Made by a program: the position numbers and the translations under genes | Notes under the pieces: generated by a model | What the model saw: only the letters and a program-made list of their open reading frames with translations | What the model was told of the DNA's origin: nothing | The model's database searches: none | DNA from: Hydractinia symbiolongicarpus | Taxonomy: Eukaryota; Cnidaria; Hydrozoa; Anthoathecata; Hydractiniidae | Direction: 5' to 3' | Length of the DNA: 64,000 nt | NCBI RefSeq assembly: GCF_029227915.1 | Contig: NC_079888.1 | Location: 7,001,001-7,065,000 of the forward strand | Shown here: one piece after another, positions 49,156 through 63,014 of the stretch | How the letters are laid out: each line of letters begins with the position of its first letter | Position numbering within the stretch: the stretch's first letter is position 1

Positions 49156-52100
49156 ATGGCTGATGTTTTTGATTTTGATGATTTGGAAGTACATAACAGT
49201 CAAAGCCAAAACAGAAGGTATTTAAAAATATTTTTTGTACTAAATATTTGTGTACGGTTATTCATTATTAATTCTATTTTAACATCTGTTATTTTTGCTT
49301 GTAGTGTATGTTCTATATCATGGATCCATATGATTGTGTTTCAAAATAATGACACTAATGCTACCTCTAGTTGAGACATCAGTCTTCTTCATTTTCTCTC
49401 AAACTTCAATGTGGCTTACACTTATTATTAACCATTTCAGGAAATAATTTTTGTTTTAACTGGAAGCACGTATACACATATATACGCTAAAATTAAAGTA
49501 TATTATATGTTACTATGATTTCCAACGATGAACTTTTTGAGAAGGAAAAAGTATAAAAATGTTTGAACTTTATTTTATCTTGAATGTTTTTAAATAAACA
49601 GAGCAATGTTCTGGCCATTTACAGTTATGTAAGATCGTTCAGAACTTAAGTTTTATTACTGGTCGCATGGATGAGCGAGCTTCATTTTCAAAAGGATTTT
49701 GAAATGTTACACTTGCCTAAAATTGAATACGAAGGACATGCTTGTTATTCTGTGTACCTTGTTAGATTGCCAAGTGCACATTGCATGTATGCTCGTCACT
49801 GTGCATCCAATTTACAAAAGTTTGCCCTTCATCAGGTTATAAATGTTCCAAAAATTCAATTCAATTTTTTATATCTATCTCAGGGAGCAATTTATTTTGT
49901 AACTTAAACCAAATATATTAAGTATATTGATATCACAAATTCTCAAAACCAGATCCCTACCGTCAGTCTACTTAATTCAGTTGGCCTAAATAATGCAACT
50001 ATTTCTTGGTATAACTTCAATTATGTTACAGAATAAAAAAACTTGTTTTGATTTTGTGTTTTAGTGTAAAAGCATTTGCAGACCAACGTCGGAAGGTGAA
50101 ACCTAATAGAAAGCACATTGCCAGTCGTAATCCAGTAAAAGTTTTACAATCTCGTGACAATGTGAAGAATGACATGTTTGAAGGGGATAGTGATGATGAT
50201 GACGATGATGACGATGAAGATGGACATGAGGAAAAGACGGTAGTAATGCTCAATTTTTTCTTTCTGAATGACTGCACCACAGAAAAATAAAAACTCTCCT
50301 AAAATCTCCTGAATTACCTAAAATCTTGACCCAAAATATTTATTTCTTTTAAAATGGAATATTGTTTATGCTGGCATAAAAAATTTTAGATCCAATTTAT
50401 ATTATTTTTCAAATAGAACTTTTTGTTGTTACGTTCTATGTGAAAAAGCATATTTTTATCTTGCAACAGGATGTAAATCATATTCACATTGTTACTGTAA
50501 TTTGACTCCTAAAGTTTTTGCAAAAAATAAGGAATGGTTCTTATATGTGCTAGCGTTTCCTCTAAAACTTAGTATTGAAACCTCAAAATCTCCTACAGTT
50601 ATAAAGTTGAAATCTGTAGCCAATCTGCAGTCCTTCTTTGCATACCTTCTTTTATTTTGATCCAATTATAATAATTTCTTTATTATTATTCATGATTTTA
50701 ATTTTTTAAAAAACCTTAGTGCTGATAGTCTGGAGCTGTAATTTCTTTGATGCAGAACCTGGCCTGTGTTTTTTATTATTTTTACTTTTAGTTGGCTTTT
50801 TTTGTATACCTAGTTTTTAAAAGCGTTCTTTACTTTGAGAAACAGTTTTTACGCATTCAGGCCATCCTTGAGTATTTTTTTTGTTGCCATAACCCAACTA
50901 ATCTAACAGTAAATATTATACTAAAAAAAATTGGGAAAAGTGGAAAAAAATTTAATGTTCCCAACCTCCCACTAAAAATGTCCATGTTTTACACACACAT
51001 TGCTTTTTTGTAATTAAAAAACTTTGATCAGAAAACAATTGATTTGAGTGTGCAATGAATCTTTGTCATCATGGTAGAATACAATTTTTTTGTCAAACAA
51101 AATATAAAAATATGTATATATTTTTTTATATAACTTTGGTTTGAAGCCCATAATTTAGGATTGCCTTGTTCTATTATATGTAATTTTAAAAAGAATTTAC
51201 TAATTGTTAGCCACAATTATGACTGTTTTATGTTGTTATTGTAGAAAAATCAGGTTAATGGAATTAAAAGTGCGAAACAACCTCAGTTGATTGGAAGACA
51301 TGGAGGAATTAACATTGGCAAAGTGAAAGGTAATTGTTTCTTTAAATTGATAATTTACAAAAATATAATGAGATCTTTATATTGCTTAATTGTGTGGGTT
51401 ACCAAGTCATGATTCAACCAATCTAATCACTATACATAGTCACTAACTTAAGTTATTTTATTTAGGGCCGATCCAGATCTATTTAGCCAACTGTATTTCA
51501 ATTTTAATGATATCTAATTTGTGTGCGTCTAATTTGTGTGCCCAAAATAAAGAGACATTTTAATGGTTGTAGCTGTATATATGTTTTTAAATAAACACAG
51601 ACAGATTAAGCTATTCATGTATTTTTGCTTACGTTTTCAAACCACAACCAATCATATGGCAACAAGACAACTATACACAGATGATTATTAGAACTACCGA
51701 TGCCCAAATAATTTTCTGGATCAGCCCCTGTTCACCTTAAGTGTATTGAGTTAAAATGCATGCCACAAGGTCACTACTTTTTCAACAAAATGTTTTAATA
51801 TCATAACATATGATTGGTATTGTAATTTTTCATAGAAAGAGAAGTCTCACTAGCAACTGATGCAAAAAGAGGCCTGGAAAGTAAAGAAGACATTCATGGT
51901 GCAAGTCGTTCTTTACGTGTTACTGAAAAAGACAACAAGACCGGAGTTGGAACTGAAAAAACAAACCCGTACGATGGTGTTAAGGATGTTATGTTTTTTC
52001 ACATTAAAGGTGAGTGTTTTTTTGGTGAAATAAATGTTTGGACAAAGTGGGTAGCTCAAGGAGTCTCAATCTTGGAAATCTCTCTATCTCCAAAAAAGCT

Positions 52101-55100
52101 ATTGGTACCGTAGCGGTTCTGTCCTCACATCTCTTCTCTACCTTGGGGGTTCACAATCTCAGAACAAATGTACTGGTACCTTGCAAAAAAACGATTTTAT
52201 AATTGTGAATCAGAGCAGAAGTTTAGTAGCATGCATGTATGTTTTTAGGAGCACGACATATACAAACCCGTTTAATTGAGCCGAAAACAGCATCAATGAA
52301 TTCTGGTGATGTATTTGTTCTTGTTACACCTAAATATGTGCATCAATGGAATGGAAAGAATTGCAGTATTATGGAGAAAGCTAGGGTAGGAAATTTTTAC
52401 TGTGTTTGTATTTTTTTTTTTTTTTAAAAGGGCTTTACAAGGAATTGGAATCAACATGTCTAGAGAAATTTATCAATGGTGAAGAATAAAGTACATAATT
52501 ATGCAAACTTTAGCTCACTTCTGATAATATTAATTTAGCACCATAATCTCTAAATTTTGATTGTTATTTTATTTATATTATTTTCATTATAAGGGCTCTG
52601 AAGTATCTGCAGTTATCCAGCAATGGAAGGAACTCGGCTGTCAAGCTGTGACAGTGAATGTGATGGACGAAAACAGAGAAAAACCTGGTGTGATGACCAA
52701 ACAGTTTTGGAAGATTCTTGGTGATAAAAAAGACATAAAAAGTAACTAATATTTTCTTGCAAAATAAATGTTTGACAAAATTTATATCTATATTTAATTT
52801 CAGAAACCTGCTGTGTCAGCTCAATTAACTAACAGCTTGCTGATGGCGTTATAACAGTTAAAAAATTAAGTTGTTTCTCATCAAATGAATAGTATCAAAG
52901 ATATAATAAAAAATTCAGTTCTTATATATTTTAATTCCAAATTTATCTGCATTTCTCAATTAATCTCCACAAAAAGTTTTTGTTATATCAACTTTTTTGA
53001 GATACTTGGTCAGAATCATATGTCATGACTTGTCATGAATTACGAATTACAAATGTTAATTTTTACTGACATGCCAATAAAGATGTTGAAGAATATTTTC
53101 GACTTGTTTAACGTTATTTAATTTAGAAATAGATGATGTTTTGGATGACAAAGGTTTTGAGAAAAGTATCTTGACGTCAAATAAATTCTATGAAATAAAA
53201 TGTGACATGCCTGATGATGAGGATTCAGAGTGCTGGCTTGAAGTAATAGATGAATATTCTGGAAAAGTGCCATCAAAAAATTGGCTGGACTCTTCCAAAG
53301 TAAGCTTTTGTCCAACAAATAATCAACATGTTTGTATATAAGCATTTACCGCTAATCTAGTCACTTTTGTTCAAAAAATTAGTGTATGCTAAGCAAATTA
53401 TTGAGCCTGATTTTACATGAGTTGTACTTTTAATGTTTTATTGATGTTTGACTATTTCGGTGCATATTGAAAATGAGATATCAATTCAAACAGACTTCCA
53501 AAGATGTCACATTATTAGGATGTTATTTTTTAGCATTGTAACAATGAAAAGTGCACCTATGATAAAGAAATTGTTTGACAACTTTTTGCAAAAATAAATA
53601 TATTCCATAAAAGTAATTGAATTTAAAAAATAAGGAATTCAATTGTCAGCAAATTCGCAAGCACTAATTTTATCTTCCTTTCTTTAAAATATTTCTTTTC
53701 CCAATTAGGGGAACCCTGTTACCTGCTTAACAACCCTTTTTATATGTATATTATAGTGAGAACGCAAAATAAACTTAACTACTTTAGGCATATGTACTTG
53801 ATTTTGGTACAGAAGTCTACTCATGGATAGGCAGGCATACAAAAGGTGCACCCAGAAAGAATGCTGCTGATATTGGCTTGGAACATTACAACAAAGGTTT
53901 GTTTATTAGAAGTATTATGAAAATAGTTGTTGTTTATTGTTGTTGTTTATTATTGTTGCTTATGCTTGGTTTTATTGATTTTTTTTGATAATTAGTAAGT
54001 GAGTAAGTAAATTGCCAGAAGTTTTGACGTCCCTGGGGATTCCATTCTAATGGTTGGCTCTTCCTCCCATCTGACTGTAACTATGTTACATTACAGCCAG
54101 AGATATGTTTAGTATTGCTCCAACTTGCTTACCTGCCACACAAGCCTGTTAGCTGTTAGTAGAGGGCACCAAATAGGCTGACAGCACTATATTTAAAGAG
54201 TGCCAGAGTGGGGATTTGAACTTGAAACCTTATGATTACAAACCGAATGCGCTACCACTACACCATCTCAGCTAATTATAGTGTAAAGAATCATTAAACT
54301 AAGATATATCTTGTACAACGTCCACTTTACGACATTTTTTTAGGTTACAAAACAGATGCAAAGGTTCACCCTTTCAATCTGAATGAAGAAAATTCTCAAG
54401 TTTCTAAAAAATCGAAAAGACCTGAATGGTCAGTTTATGGACGAATGGCTGAAAAAACTGAAAATGTTGCTTTTCGTAGAAAATTCTATGATTGGCCAGA
54501 TCCAGTTGATTTAAAAGTGAAAACAGTCGAAGCCAAAGTTCATGCTCAAGTAGGTGATTGTAAGACACAAGTCTACTTTTATAAACTTCTTTTTTGTCTA
54601 TATGTTTAAAGATACAAAAATTTCTTTGCAGTTGACGAAAGAATACAGTAATGAACCAACTACTGCTAGCTTATTACCTGTATCAGGGAAAACGCTTGTA
54701 CAACCCACTGAAGAACCGTTAATGATCTTAGATGGTGAGTTTTATATTTTGATTTTTACAAAATGGAAGCAAAGTATAGTGTATGTAATGTGAAAATTGA
54801 CTTTCAATGTTCTTTGAATTCTTTATCACGTAAATTAAACGTAAATTTGTATTGTGTTTAAGGATCATTTATTGGTCGTGGTAAAGGTATGCGCGATGAA
54901 GAAACGTTATTTAAATATGGTGTAACTTTGAATGAATTACAAATTTGGCAGGTGTCTGGGAGTGCTTTTGAAGAACTTCCTAAAAACCGATACGGTGTAT
55001 TTTACTCTTCAGAAGGTATATTTCTATTTTACTGGTGCTGTTTTATTGTTTTCTTGTTCCCCGATTAGTCTCTAAGTATTGGACCTACAATGATCACAAT

Positions 55101-58100
55101 AGGGGTCCATGTACATTTATATTTTTTTACTTGTTTTTTTTTCTTTACGAATTTTGTTAAATTGCATTCATAGCTTACATCATCAAGTGGAACTTTCAAA
55201 TCTTTCGAACTGGTATTCGACATTTAAAAGGAGGGAAATCAAAACAAGATGATGTTGGTAAAGATCGTATATTCTTTTTCTTCTGGCAAGGTAAAGATTG
55301 TTCAGCGAGTGATAAAGGTACAGCGGCATTGATGACAGTTGAAATGGATACTGAGGAAGGACCACAGGTAAATAAGTTGGAGTTATCTTTTTTACTGTAA
55401 ACCAGTTTGTGTGGCTAGTAAGGAAGTTAGATCTATGCAATACTAAACTCGGGTGGCAGTGTAGCACTGTTACAGAGAGAAAGTACGAGTTGTTAGGATG
55501 AATCCCCCTTGAATGTTAAAATTTCCCTTACATTTGAGCTTTCATTCAATTTCTGTTATTTCTGAAAAAATCGTCAAGATGTATTTTTTATTATAATTTC
55601 AAAGTTAACTCGTATTGAGCTGTTTTAAGCAGGATGACTATGTTTTTTGTGCAAGCATGTAAATTTTTTTATTTTTAGATACCAGTTAACCAAGGTAGAG
55701 AACCACCTGCATTTTATCAATTGTTTGATGGAAAAATGGTGGTGCATGCTGGAAAGTAAGTCTTTTCAATATTTATATTGTATGTATTTTAAAATTTCAG
55801 CGAGACTTAGCCAAAAACCAAAATCAATTCACCTGTCTGTTGTATAAGGTTTTTTTTGTTAATAGCCAGCGTAGTTGTAGTATAAGCATATTTCAAGGAG
55901 AAATCCACATCTTTTTTTCTTCAATGGAGAGCTAAGTATGAAATAATATTAATGTGGGATCAGCTATGCAGACAATTTAGTTTACTCATAATGTTAAGAT
56001 GTGTGGAAAGTCTGTATAAAACAAAATATTGCTCTGTGATAACCTGTTTCTTTACAAGTTGTAACTGGCTTGTTACTTTGCTTGTCTGTAAAAGTCGTGT
56101 CCAAGAATTTTTTACATGTTATAGTTGTTACATATATACCAATAATAAGGTTTTATAAAAATGTATAAGGATATTAAGACAGGTGAACAATCAATTTGGT
56201 TCACTCTAATCATGGGTTAAATTAGAAGTATACCTTTTTCGCCTGTATTCAGTTCTTGATAAATATTTTTTTGTAAGCTGTAGTAAAATTATCATTTATT
56301 TCTTGTATTATTTATTCCTATATGTTATATATTTATGTGTCGATGTGTTTATATTTATATTCAGGCTTTGTGACGATGATAAATATTCGAAAACACGTAT
56401 ATATCAAGTTCGAAATGAAGTGGATGTTGAAACAGTGTTAATGGAGGTACCATTATCGTGAGTCATACTATCCAACTTTTATTTACAATCGACTTAATGT
56501 AGTTTGCTTTTTTGTTATTTTTAGTTTCTAAACATGATTGTTTACTATTCTGTATAATCTCTACAGAGAAAAAAAAACCTTACAGAACTAGTACAAATCA
56601 GAGATATTTTTTTGTTCTACAAAAAGAAAAATTAAGAAAAAATGTGCAGGAATTAGGTATAGAAATGTGATATTGAGTATCTTTTTTTAAATATTACATG
56701 TATGTAATTCTAAGTAGAATCTTATACAAGTTTTTTTTATAAGAATATGTTTTTAAGAACATGAGGCTGTACAACAATAGGTCTATTGTTTAAAACAAGC
56801 CATTTTAAATAAGAAGCTAATATCTTTTGAATGTCCAAGAAATGGGAACTGGTGTGCCGTTCATGCTGAGTCCTTATGTATCATGTTGAGTCCCTTATGT
56901 ATCATTTTGACTCCTTATGTGTCATGTTAAGTCCCTTGTGTATCATGTTGAGTCCTTATGCATCATGTTGAGTCCTTATGTATCATGTTGAGTCCTTATA
57001 TATCATGTTGAGTCCCTTATGTATCATTTTGACTCCTTATGTATCATGTTGAGTCCTTATGTATCATGTGGAGTCCTTATGTATCATATTGAGATCGTGT
57101 GAATCATGTTGTATCGCTGTCAACCAATTCAGAATTATTAAATACATAAACGTTTATGTATTAAATTTGTATTTTACAATACTGACGTTTCTCTAGTTCT
57201 GCTTCACTGCGTTCACGAGGTTCATTTCTTCTTGCTGACGTAACAAATAAAGTATTATATGCATGGCATGGTAACAAAGCAACATCTACCACGCAAGAGA
57301 GAGCTGTTGAAGCTGCAAAACATTTTCGTGACAGGTGTGTTTTTCGTTTTTACTTGAAAACTGATTTTTGCATTGTGCTTAAATTGGGTGTCTTCTTGAT
57401 AAGAAAACAGTCAGAAGAATGTTCAAAATTTAATTTAGTCAGAAATTTAATGGCTTTCCGAATTTATTCTTAAATGTTTGTGTCAGTAAATTCGTTTCCG
57501 TAATAATGCTAGATGTCCACCGTAAATATTTCGTGCATTGTCACACGACTATGACAAAGGAATTTTTTAATGTGTGGAATTTTAAGTCCTCTATCTTTGT
57601 AATATAGTTACTTGTGCTATGTTTTACTGTGGCACCCCCTGTGAAGTGTGGAGCAAAAGATTTTTAAAAACTTTAATAAAACTACTTGTAAAATAGACCG
57701 TAAATTGAAAAGCTAGCTCATTAGCCTTGTTTTAATTTTTTCTTATTTATACTTTTTCTTTAAGGATATCTGAGCTACATTCACGCAGATTAAAGATACG
57801 TGAATTGTGTGAAGGTGACGAAGATGACGATTTCTGGGATGCTCTTGGTGATGATTTCGACTATATGTCATACTTGGGAGGTAAGTAGTTTATAACGAAC
57901 CTTCACCGTCTTAGTGTGTACAGAAAAGAGTTAGATGAGACGTGAATTTGTCTATTTTCATCTCTAAGACGAAGAGTACAAGTCTGGATTCTCCTTCTTG
58001 TAGACATTTTTTATGTTTAGTATCAAAACCGTTCGACTTTACACCGCGATGTTTTGCTTTTGACAGTCTCCATGGATACTTCCAACACACTGAGATCACC

Positions 58101-59877
58101 AGCACGGCGTACCACCCAGATTATATTTGTCCCTTTCCAATTATCCAGCAAGACCTTCACGAACTTTCGCAACCAGGTACACTTAAGGGCATCACGAAGC
58201 AGCGGGTGTCACATTTCCACTCTGCGTACTCCTCCTCCTTCTTCTTTAAATTTTTAAAGATCATGGTCCGCATTTTATTCATCACCTTAGTATATTAGGG
58301 TAATTCTTTAAGTGAGTTAAGTCGTCTTTTTGCACGTTTATTCTCAACGCAATCTTTTCTGGGTAATAATTCCCATAAATATTCGCAGCTTGTGTATCCC
58401 CATCTACGTTTATTTAGGACTGGTTTTTATTGACGCAAAACACAAAATGTTTTTATGGCAGGGATGGTGGCCGGCTAGTGATGACGAAACGATCGATGCT
58501 ACAGGTCCAAACACACGGGCAGAAAAACATAGATTTGATGTGAATAGAAAGTTGGCAATGCAGTCGATCAAAAATTACGCAGAAGGTAGTTTGTTTTGAA
58601 GATGTACATGAAGTTATTTTTTGTTTAAAATTTTAGGTTAATGTTTTAGCATTGATCATAATTTTAAGATTGATGGAAATAGAACCTTATCTTTAAAAAT
58701 ACCTCATCACTCCGCCTGCATGCTTGTTTTCATTGTAGGGTTCGTAATGTTTGCTAAAAGTGACCGCTTCATAATTTTTGGTCGTTTTAAACTGTTTCTA
58801 GCTTCTAAAATATTTGAAGCGTATTCTTTAATTTTACAACAAAACATCATTTTTTCTCCCAAACTTCAATTTATATTTATTTCTCAGAAAAAGGCCGATC
58901 GTTGTCACGAGCTTTTATCGTATTCGCTGGTTGTGAACCGTTAGAATTTAAAAATCTCTTTCCGTGGTGGGAGGAGAGCGAAGATATTACGCAACGTCAA
59001 CTTGAAGCAGGTCACAAGCAAGGCGAAAAACAAAAACTTAATGTAGTTCTCTCACAGCTGGAAAAGTAAGTGAACACGTTATACAATTAGTTAACAAAAA
59101 TATTTTTTTCACTGTCTATGATGGTTACTATATTTATCTTCGTCATACTTGTCGCAATTCAAATGTCCATAGCTTAACGAATTTTATGTCTTATCGTCTA
59201 CGGCATAGTGTTCTCTATAGTTTTGTTTGCGCCAGCGCTTCGTCGTCTGCGCCAGCGCTTCGTCGTCTGCGCCAGCGCTTCGTCGTTTGCGCCAGCGTTT
59301 CGTCGTCTGCGCCAGCGTTTCGTCTGTGCCAACGTTTCGTCTGCGCTATGTCTGCGCCATCGTGTCGTCTCCAGAGTCGTGTCGTCTGCAGCCTCGTGTC
59401 GTCTGCAGCCTTGTGTCGTGTGGATGCTTTTCACTACCTTCCCATATTATCAGATCAAAACCAAGGGTGACGACTGTTCAATCAGTAAATTATTTATTGT
59501 TTTTTTTATAGAGACGAGTACACGTTAGCTGAGCTTACTGCTACTCCTCTACCGGAAGGTGTTGATCCAACTCGATTGGAACAATATCTGAATAAACCTG
59601 AATTCAAGGTGATAAATTTTCGTCAGCATTAGACAATTTAATTTTTTTTTGACATCATTTTAAGAACATTAAAACATAAGCAAAATAAATAAAGTTTTTA
59701 GGCCAATTCACCTACCGGACATACCTCCTACTCGGTTACCGGCAATTTATAATTTTCAACTTAAAAATTTTTAGTGTTTCTCCTTTCTAGAAATTATTTG
59801 GAGTATCTAAAGATGAATTTCCCAAACTACCGCGCTGGAAACAAATCGAATTGAAGAAAAAGACGTGCCTCTTTTGA
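49156..59877 (+). CDS. SVIL: Supervillin-like actin-binding protein
   Basis: Complete 21-exon model, phases all agree, 942 residues. Exons: 49156-49217, 50065-50239, 51245-51329, 51836-52009, 52249-52385, 52594-52741, 53127-53299, 53788-53896, 54344-54549, 54632-54734, 54863-55015, 55174-55367, 55679-55755, 56365-56457, 57197-57334, 57765-57880, 58021-58176, 58418-58585, 58888-59065, 59512-59608, 59791-59877. Residues 1-145 are disordered with an acidic D8 run at about 65-75. Gelsolin-type repeats span about 145-870 (ARHIQTRLIEPKTASMNSGD, VLDFGTEVYSWIGRH, AYIIKWNFQIFRTG, FFFFWQGKDCSASDKGTAAL, SASLRSRGSFLL, MFLWQGWWP). A villin headpiece ends the protein (PLPEGVDPTRLEQYL ... PRWKQIELKKKTCLF). 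Supervillins link F-actin and myosin II to membranes. Compared with vertebrate forms (over 1,700 residues) the long N-terminus with myosin and lipid-raft sites is absent or unrecognised upstream. Confidence 0.93.
54000..54278 (-). mobile_element. Second tRNA-derived SINE family in SVIL intron
   Basis: The reverse strand starts GAGATGGTGTAGTGGTAGCG (A-box region) and continues to GTTTCAAGTTCAAATCCCC (B box). Acceptor-stem ends do not pair well, and a roughly 200-base non-tRNA body follows, so it is a SINE and not a tRNA gene. It is unrelated in sequence to the SINE at 47104. Confidence 0.7.
56861..57110. repeat. 19-20-bp minisatellite, about 13 units
   Basis: Units ATGTATCATGTTGAGTCCTT with variants, in the SVIL intron 56458-57196. 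Confidence 0.92.
59226..59420. repeat. ~18-bp GC-rich minisatellite
   Basis: Units GCGCCAGCGCTTCGTCGTCT, decaying rightwards to GTGTCGTCTGCAGCC forms, in the SVIL intron 59066-59511. It is much GC-richer than its surroundings. The three overlapping open frames across it come from the repeat. Confidence 0.92.
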
Positions 59878-60127
59878 ATAACTGTCTTAAGGCGTAGTTT
59901 ACACGGTGTTGCTATTCTGAAGAAGAAGGCGTAGTTTACACGGTATAAAGGTTTTTATTGTTGAAAAACCAAAGCTTGTTTACCGTGGAGAGTTCAGTTG
60001 CGTCAAAAAATTGCAGTTCAATTATGGTAGTCATATCTCTTGTTCAATTTCGTGTTTATACAACACGACTCCATCTAACTACTTGATTGATGTTTAGCTG
60101 ATCGAGAAATATATTAGACTTTGTATA

Positions 60128-60152
60128 AATAAAAAAACCCTTATTGAATAAA
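60128..60152 (+). terminator. Polyadenylation signals of SVIL
   Basis: Two AATAAA hexamers at 60128-60133 and 60147-60152, about 250-275 bases after the SVIL stop. Confidence 0.55.
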
Positions 60153-61713
60153 GGGATATATTTTTATACGAACTTCGGAAGCTGTCCATGCTTTTTTTTA
60201 CAAGCAACTATGTATAAGCTACATGAAGCTCATCTTTTCTAAAACAACTAATTACCTGATAAGCTAGTAAAATGAGGACAACAAGAATTATAAAATGCTA
60301 AAATGTTTCAAAAGTAGCATGTTTAAAACAGAAGTCTGATCTTGACTGAGCAAGCAAACACATGAATTTGGTCTTCCCAGTAAGTCAACAAGCAAGTAAC
60401 AGTTGGGTCTGTTAATACAGAAACTGAACTATCATTGAGCCTTATGCATAATTTGTGTTGCTTGTAAAAAAAACCGTGCATACATTCTTTCAATTTTTGC
60501 CACCTCGAATCCTGTTCGAATGATTACCACAAGATACGAGTAATTTTACGTGACCGACAAGTAATTTTACGTGGCCGACCAGAGTAAGTTACTTATTTCT
60601 ACAGAGTTTGTTCTCCATAATTTTCTCGTCATTTGAAGTTTGACGATAGATTTTTTTAAATGTTCAAAATAGACGTTATTGTTGTATACTTTGTATATAC
60701 TTACAATTTTATGAAAAATCAACGAATATTTTTTGCTTGGGAATATTTACACTTTTCAGAGGGATGGTTAAAAATGAATATTTATAAGATGATTTCATGA
60801 TTCTCTATTTATTGTTTATCTATGTTCAAATTCACCAGAATAAAAATCCAATTTTACTCTATTAATTTACGAATGTAAAAAAAAAAAAAATTCAAAGAAC
60901 GCTTATATTTCTCAACTTTCTTCGTAGATTTCCCCAAAGTTGTGTTTAATCTCCTTACAGCTGCTTTCCCTAACATGTTCCCCTTAAACGATAAAAGTAT
61001 TTACATTGCACCCAAGGTGGAGTGCTTTATATATCGTTCTGTAAATTCTTCTATTTTGCTTTCGTTGATTTTATTTATAAATTATTTCAAGTAGTCTTGT
61101 AGGAGGCTTTTTTTCAAGAAAATTATTGTTCTTTTACATTTCTACAAATTTTTGATAACCATTGTTCGAAATGAAAGTCCTTTTTCCCGAAAACAATTTT
61201 TGGATGTAAACAGGTTATATTTTGAGCTCAAAAAGTTATCACAGGACATTTCTTTCTCTACAAACTTTTGCACATTATTTTGAGTTTTTTGTGCTTGGCG
61301 AAAATCGGTCTTAGCGAATATGTGTTTTAGCGAATATGTGTTTTAAACCGTTTTTGCATTCAAAAATAAACAAAAATTTATTTTTCAATTTCTTAAAAAC
61401 AGTGGGAAATTTCTAACATCTGCAAAACTATTTGAGAACATGCTTACGTCATTTGAGGATAGTAATACCCGGATATTTTATTGTTATTTTCTTTTGATCC
61501 ACAAAATTAAATCCATGCGAAAAGAAGTGCTAACACCCTCAGGCAGCATCATAACAACCTCGTACCCAGAGAAGGATTAAATCGATTGTGGCGATAAAAT
61601 TATTGGCTGCCGGATAATAATGGTTTGGGAGTCAAAAGACCCTTGAGGATAATAATAAAGGAAGCAAATTTTTAAAGGAATATTCAATGTCAAAAGCATA
61701 TGAAAATAATCGC

Positions 61714-61820
61714 CAACCTCGTCCTCAGGGTTTGTTGCCTACGTCAAAGCCGCTAGCGCTTACTTGACGGCTAAACAGGTCTTGATGTCAAAAAGGCAAA
61801 ATCCCCTGGGGACAAAGTTG
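61714..61820. mobile_element. CAACCTCG-family MITE
   Basis: Ends CAACCTCGTCCTCAGGG and CCCTGGGGACAAAGTTG. Flanks AAATAATCGC and GAATAGTCGC could be a diverged 10-base target duplication. The centre AGCCGCTAGCGCTTACTTGACGG has its own inverted symmetry. Confidence 0.75.
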
Positions 61821-62303
61821 GAATAGTCGCAAGCTCTTTCATAGCATTAACGATCATCTTGTTTCTGTTGAAAATATGACGCAAGCGCATTTTCGTTTCA
61901 AAAATAGAGATAAAAGAAGCAAAAATAATCCTTTTAAGGCCTGTTTATCAGATGTAAACTTGGCATGAAATATATGTTAAATTATTAAAAACTTAATGCT
62001 GGCTAAGAAGGTAAAAACGCAGTTTTTTTAAAAAAAGATTCGCAAATACTCAGTGGGTTGGAAAATCTGATGATATCAATTTTTTTTTTGTATTGAAGTA
62101 AAACACTTCGATGCAAGAAAATGAAAAAATGAATTTGCAGACGAGAAGTGTGAAATACGAAATGGTGAACTAGGACGGGTGTCAACTCAACTCAAGATAT
62201 TTGGACCTATGACACGCAGGAATAAAAATGTAAGAGTCATATAGTTGCGTAGGTGTTTTTAACAATAGTTTGATCGCATGAGAAACTTTTTGAACTGTCA
62301 GAA

Positions 62304-62428
62304 CAACCTCCTCCCCAGGACTTTTTCTCTCTCGTTCTGCATTTTTTAGAAAGCTGTTTGTCTCCCTGTGCGATATACAATAGGAGACAACTCCGCGCCC
62401 CAATTTTACGTAGCTCAGAACGAGGTTG
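62304..62428. mobile_element. CAACCTCG-family MITE, diverged
   Basis: Ends CAACCTCCTCCCCAGG and CAGAACGAGGTTG. The interior GAGACAACTCC differs from the other copies. No target duplication made out. Confidence 0.6.
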
Positions 62429-63014
62429 AGAACGAGGCTTTTCTATATCAAGCATTTGGATTTCTTGTTAACTTTTAATTTTACTCAAAAGGGGCACCTC
62501 TGCTCTCTTTGCTTCCACGGTTGGATACACAATCCTGGATGATATTTTTATATTTCTTGGCGCGAATATAGAAGATATCAACTGGAAATCCCAAGGTTTT
62601 AGCCTGTTCTTTGCTACTGCGGACTTATACCCCGGGCACTAGTTAGCACAGGAATGGCGCATACGTCACATTCTATCAGAGCGCAACCTTGATTATCGGT
62701 AACAAACTATAAATATGTCATTTCACCAGTGGTTAAAATAAAACTACGAATCATAGTTGTCCATTTTTTTTAACTCGTGTAAGATTGCACGGCCTTATTA
62801 TTGCTTCAAGTAACTAACTTGTGCGGTTCCTTTTTATGTTTTGTGTAACACACTTGTTACAGTTATTAAAAGGGTACATGTTCGCCATTTTTGTAGGTAC
62901 GGTTTCAATTAACCTAAAGTCATCTAGAAATAGAAATCATGACTTTAGTTGTTAGAATTGTTTTTCAAAAAATTGATAAATAAAAATAAAATGTTGAAAG
63001 ATGTGACAAGTCGT

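Noticed and set aside
49671-49907. 78-residue plus-strand frame in SVIL intron 1
   Set aside because: Exons 49156-49217 and 50065-50239 join in phase without it and no family is recognised; it may be chance.
54205-54278. Minus-strand tRNA gene (TGT anticodon position)
   Set aside because: Acceptor-stem ends do not match and a non-tRNA body follows; second SINE family more likely.
59186-59528. Four overlapping frames rich in Arg, Ser and Ala
   Set aside because: All lie on the GC-rich minisatellite in a supervillin intron whose flanking exons join in phase without them.
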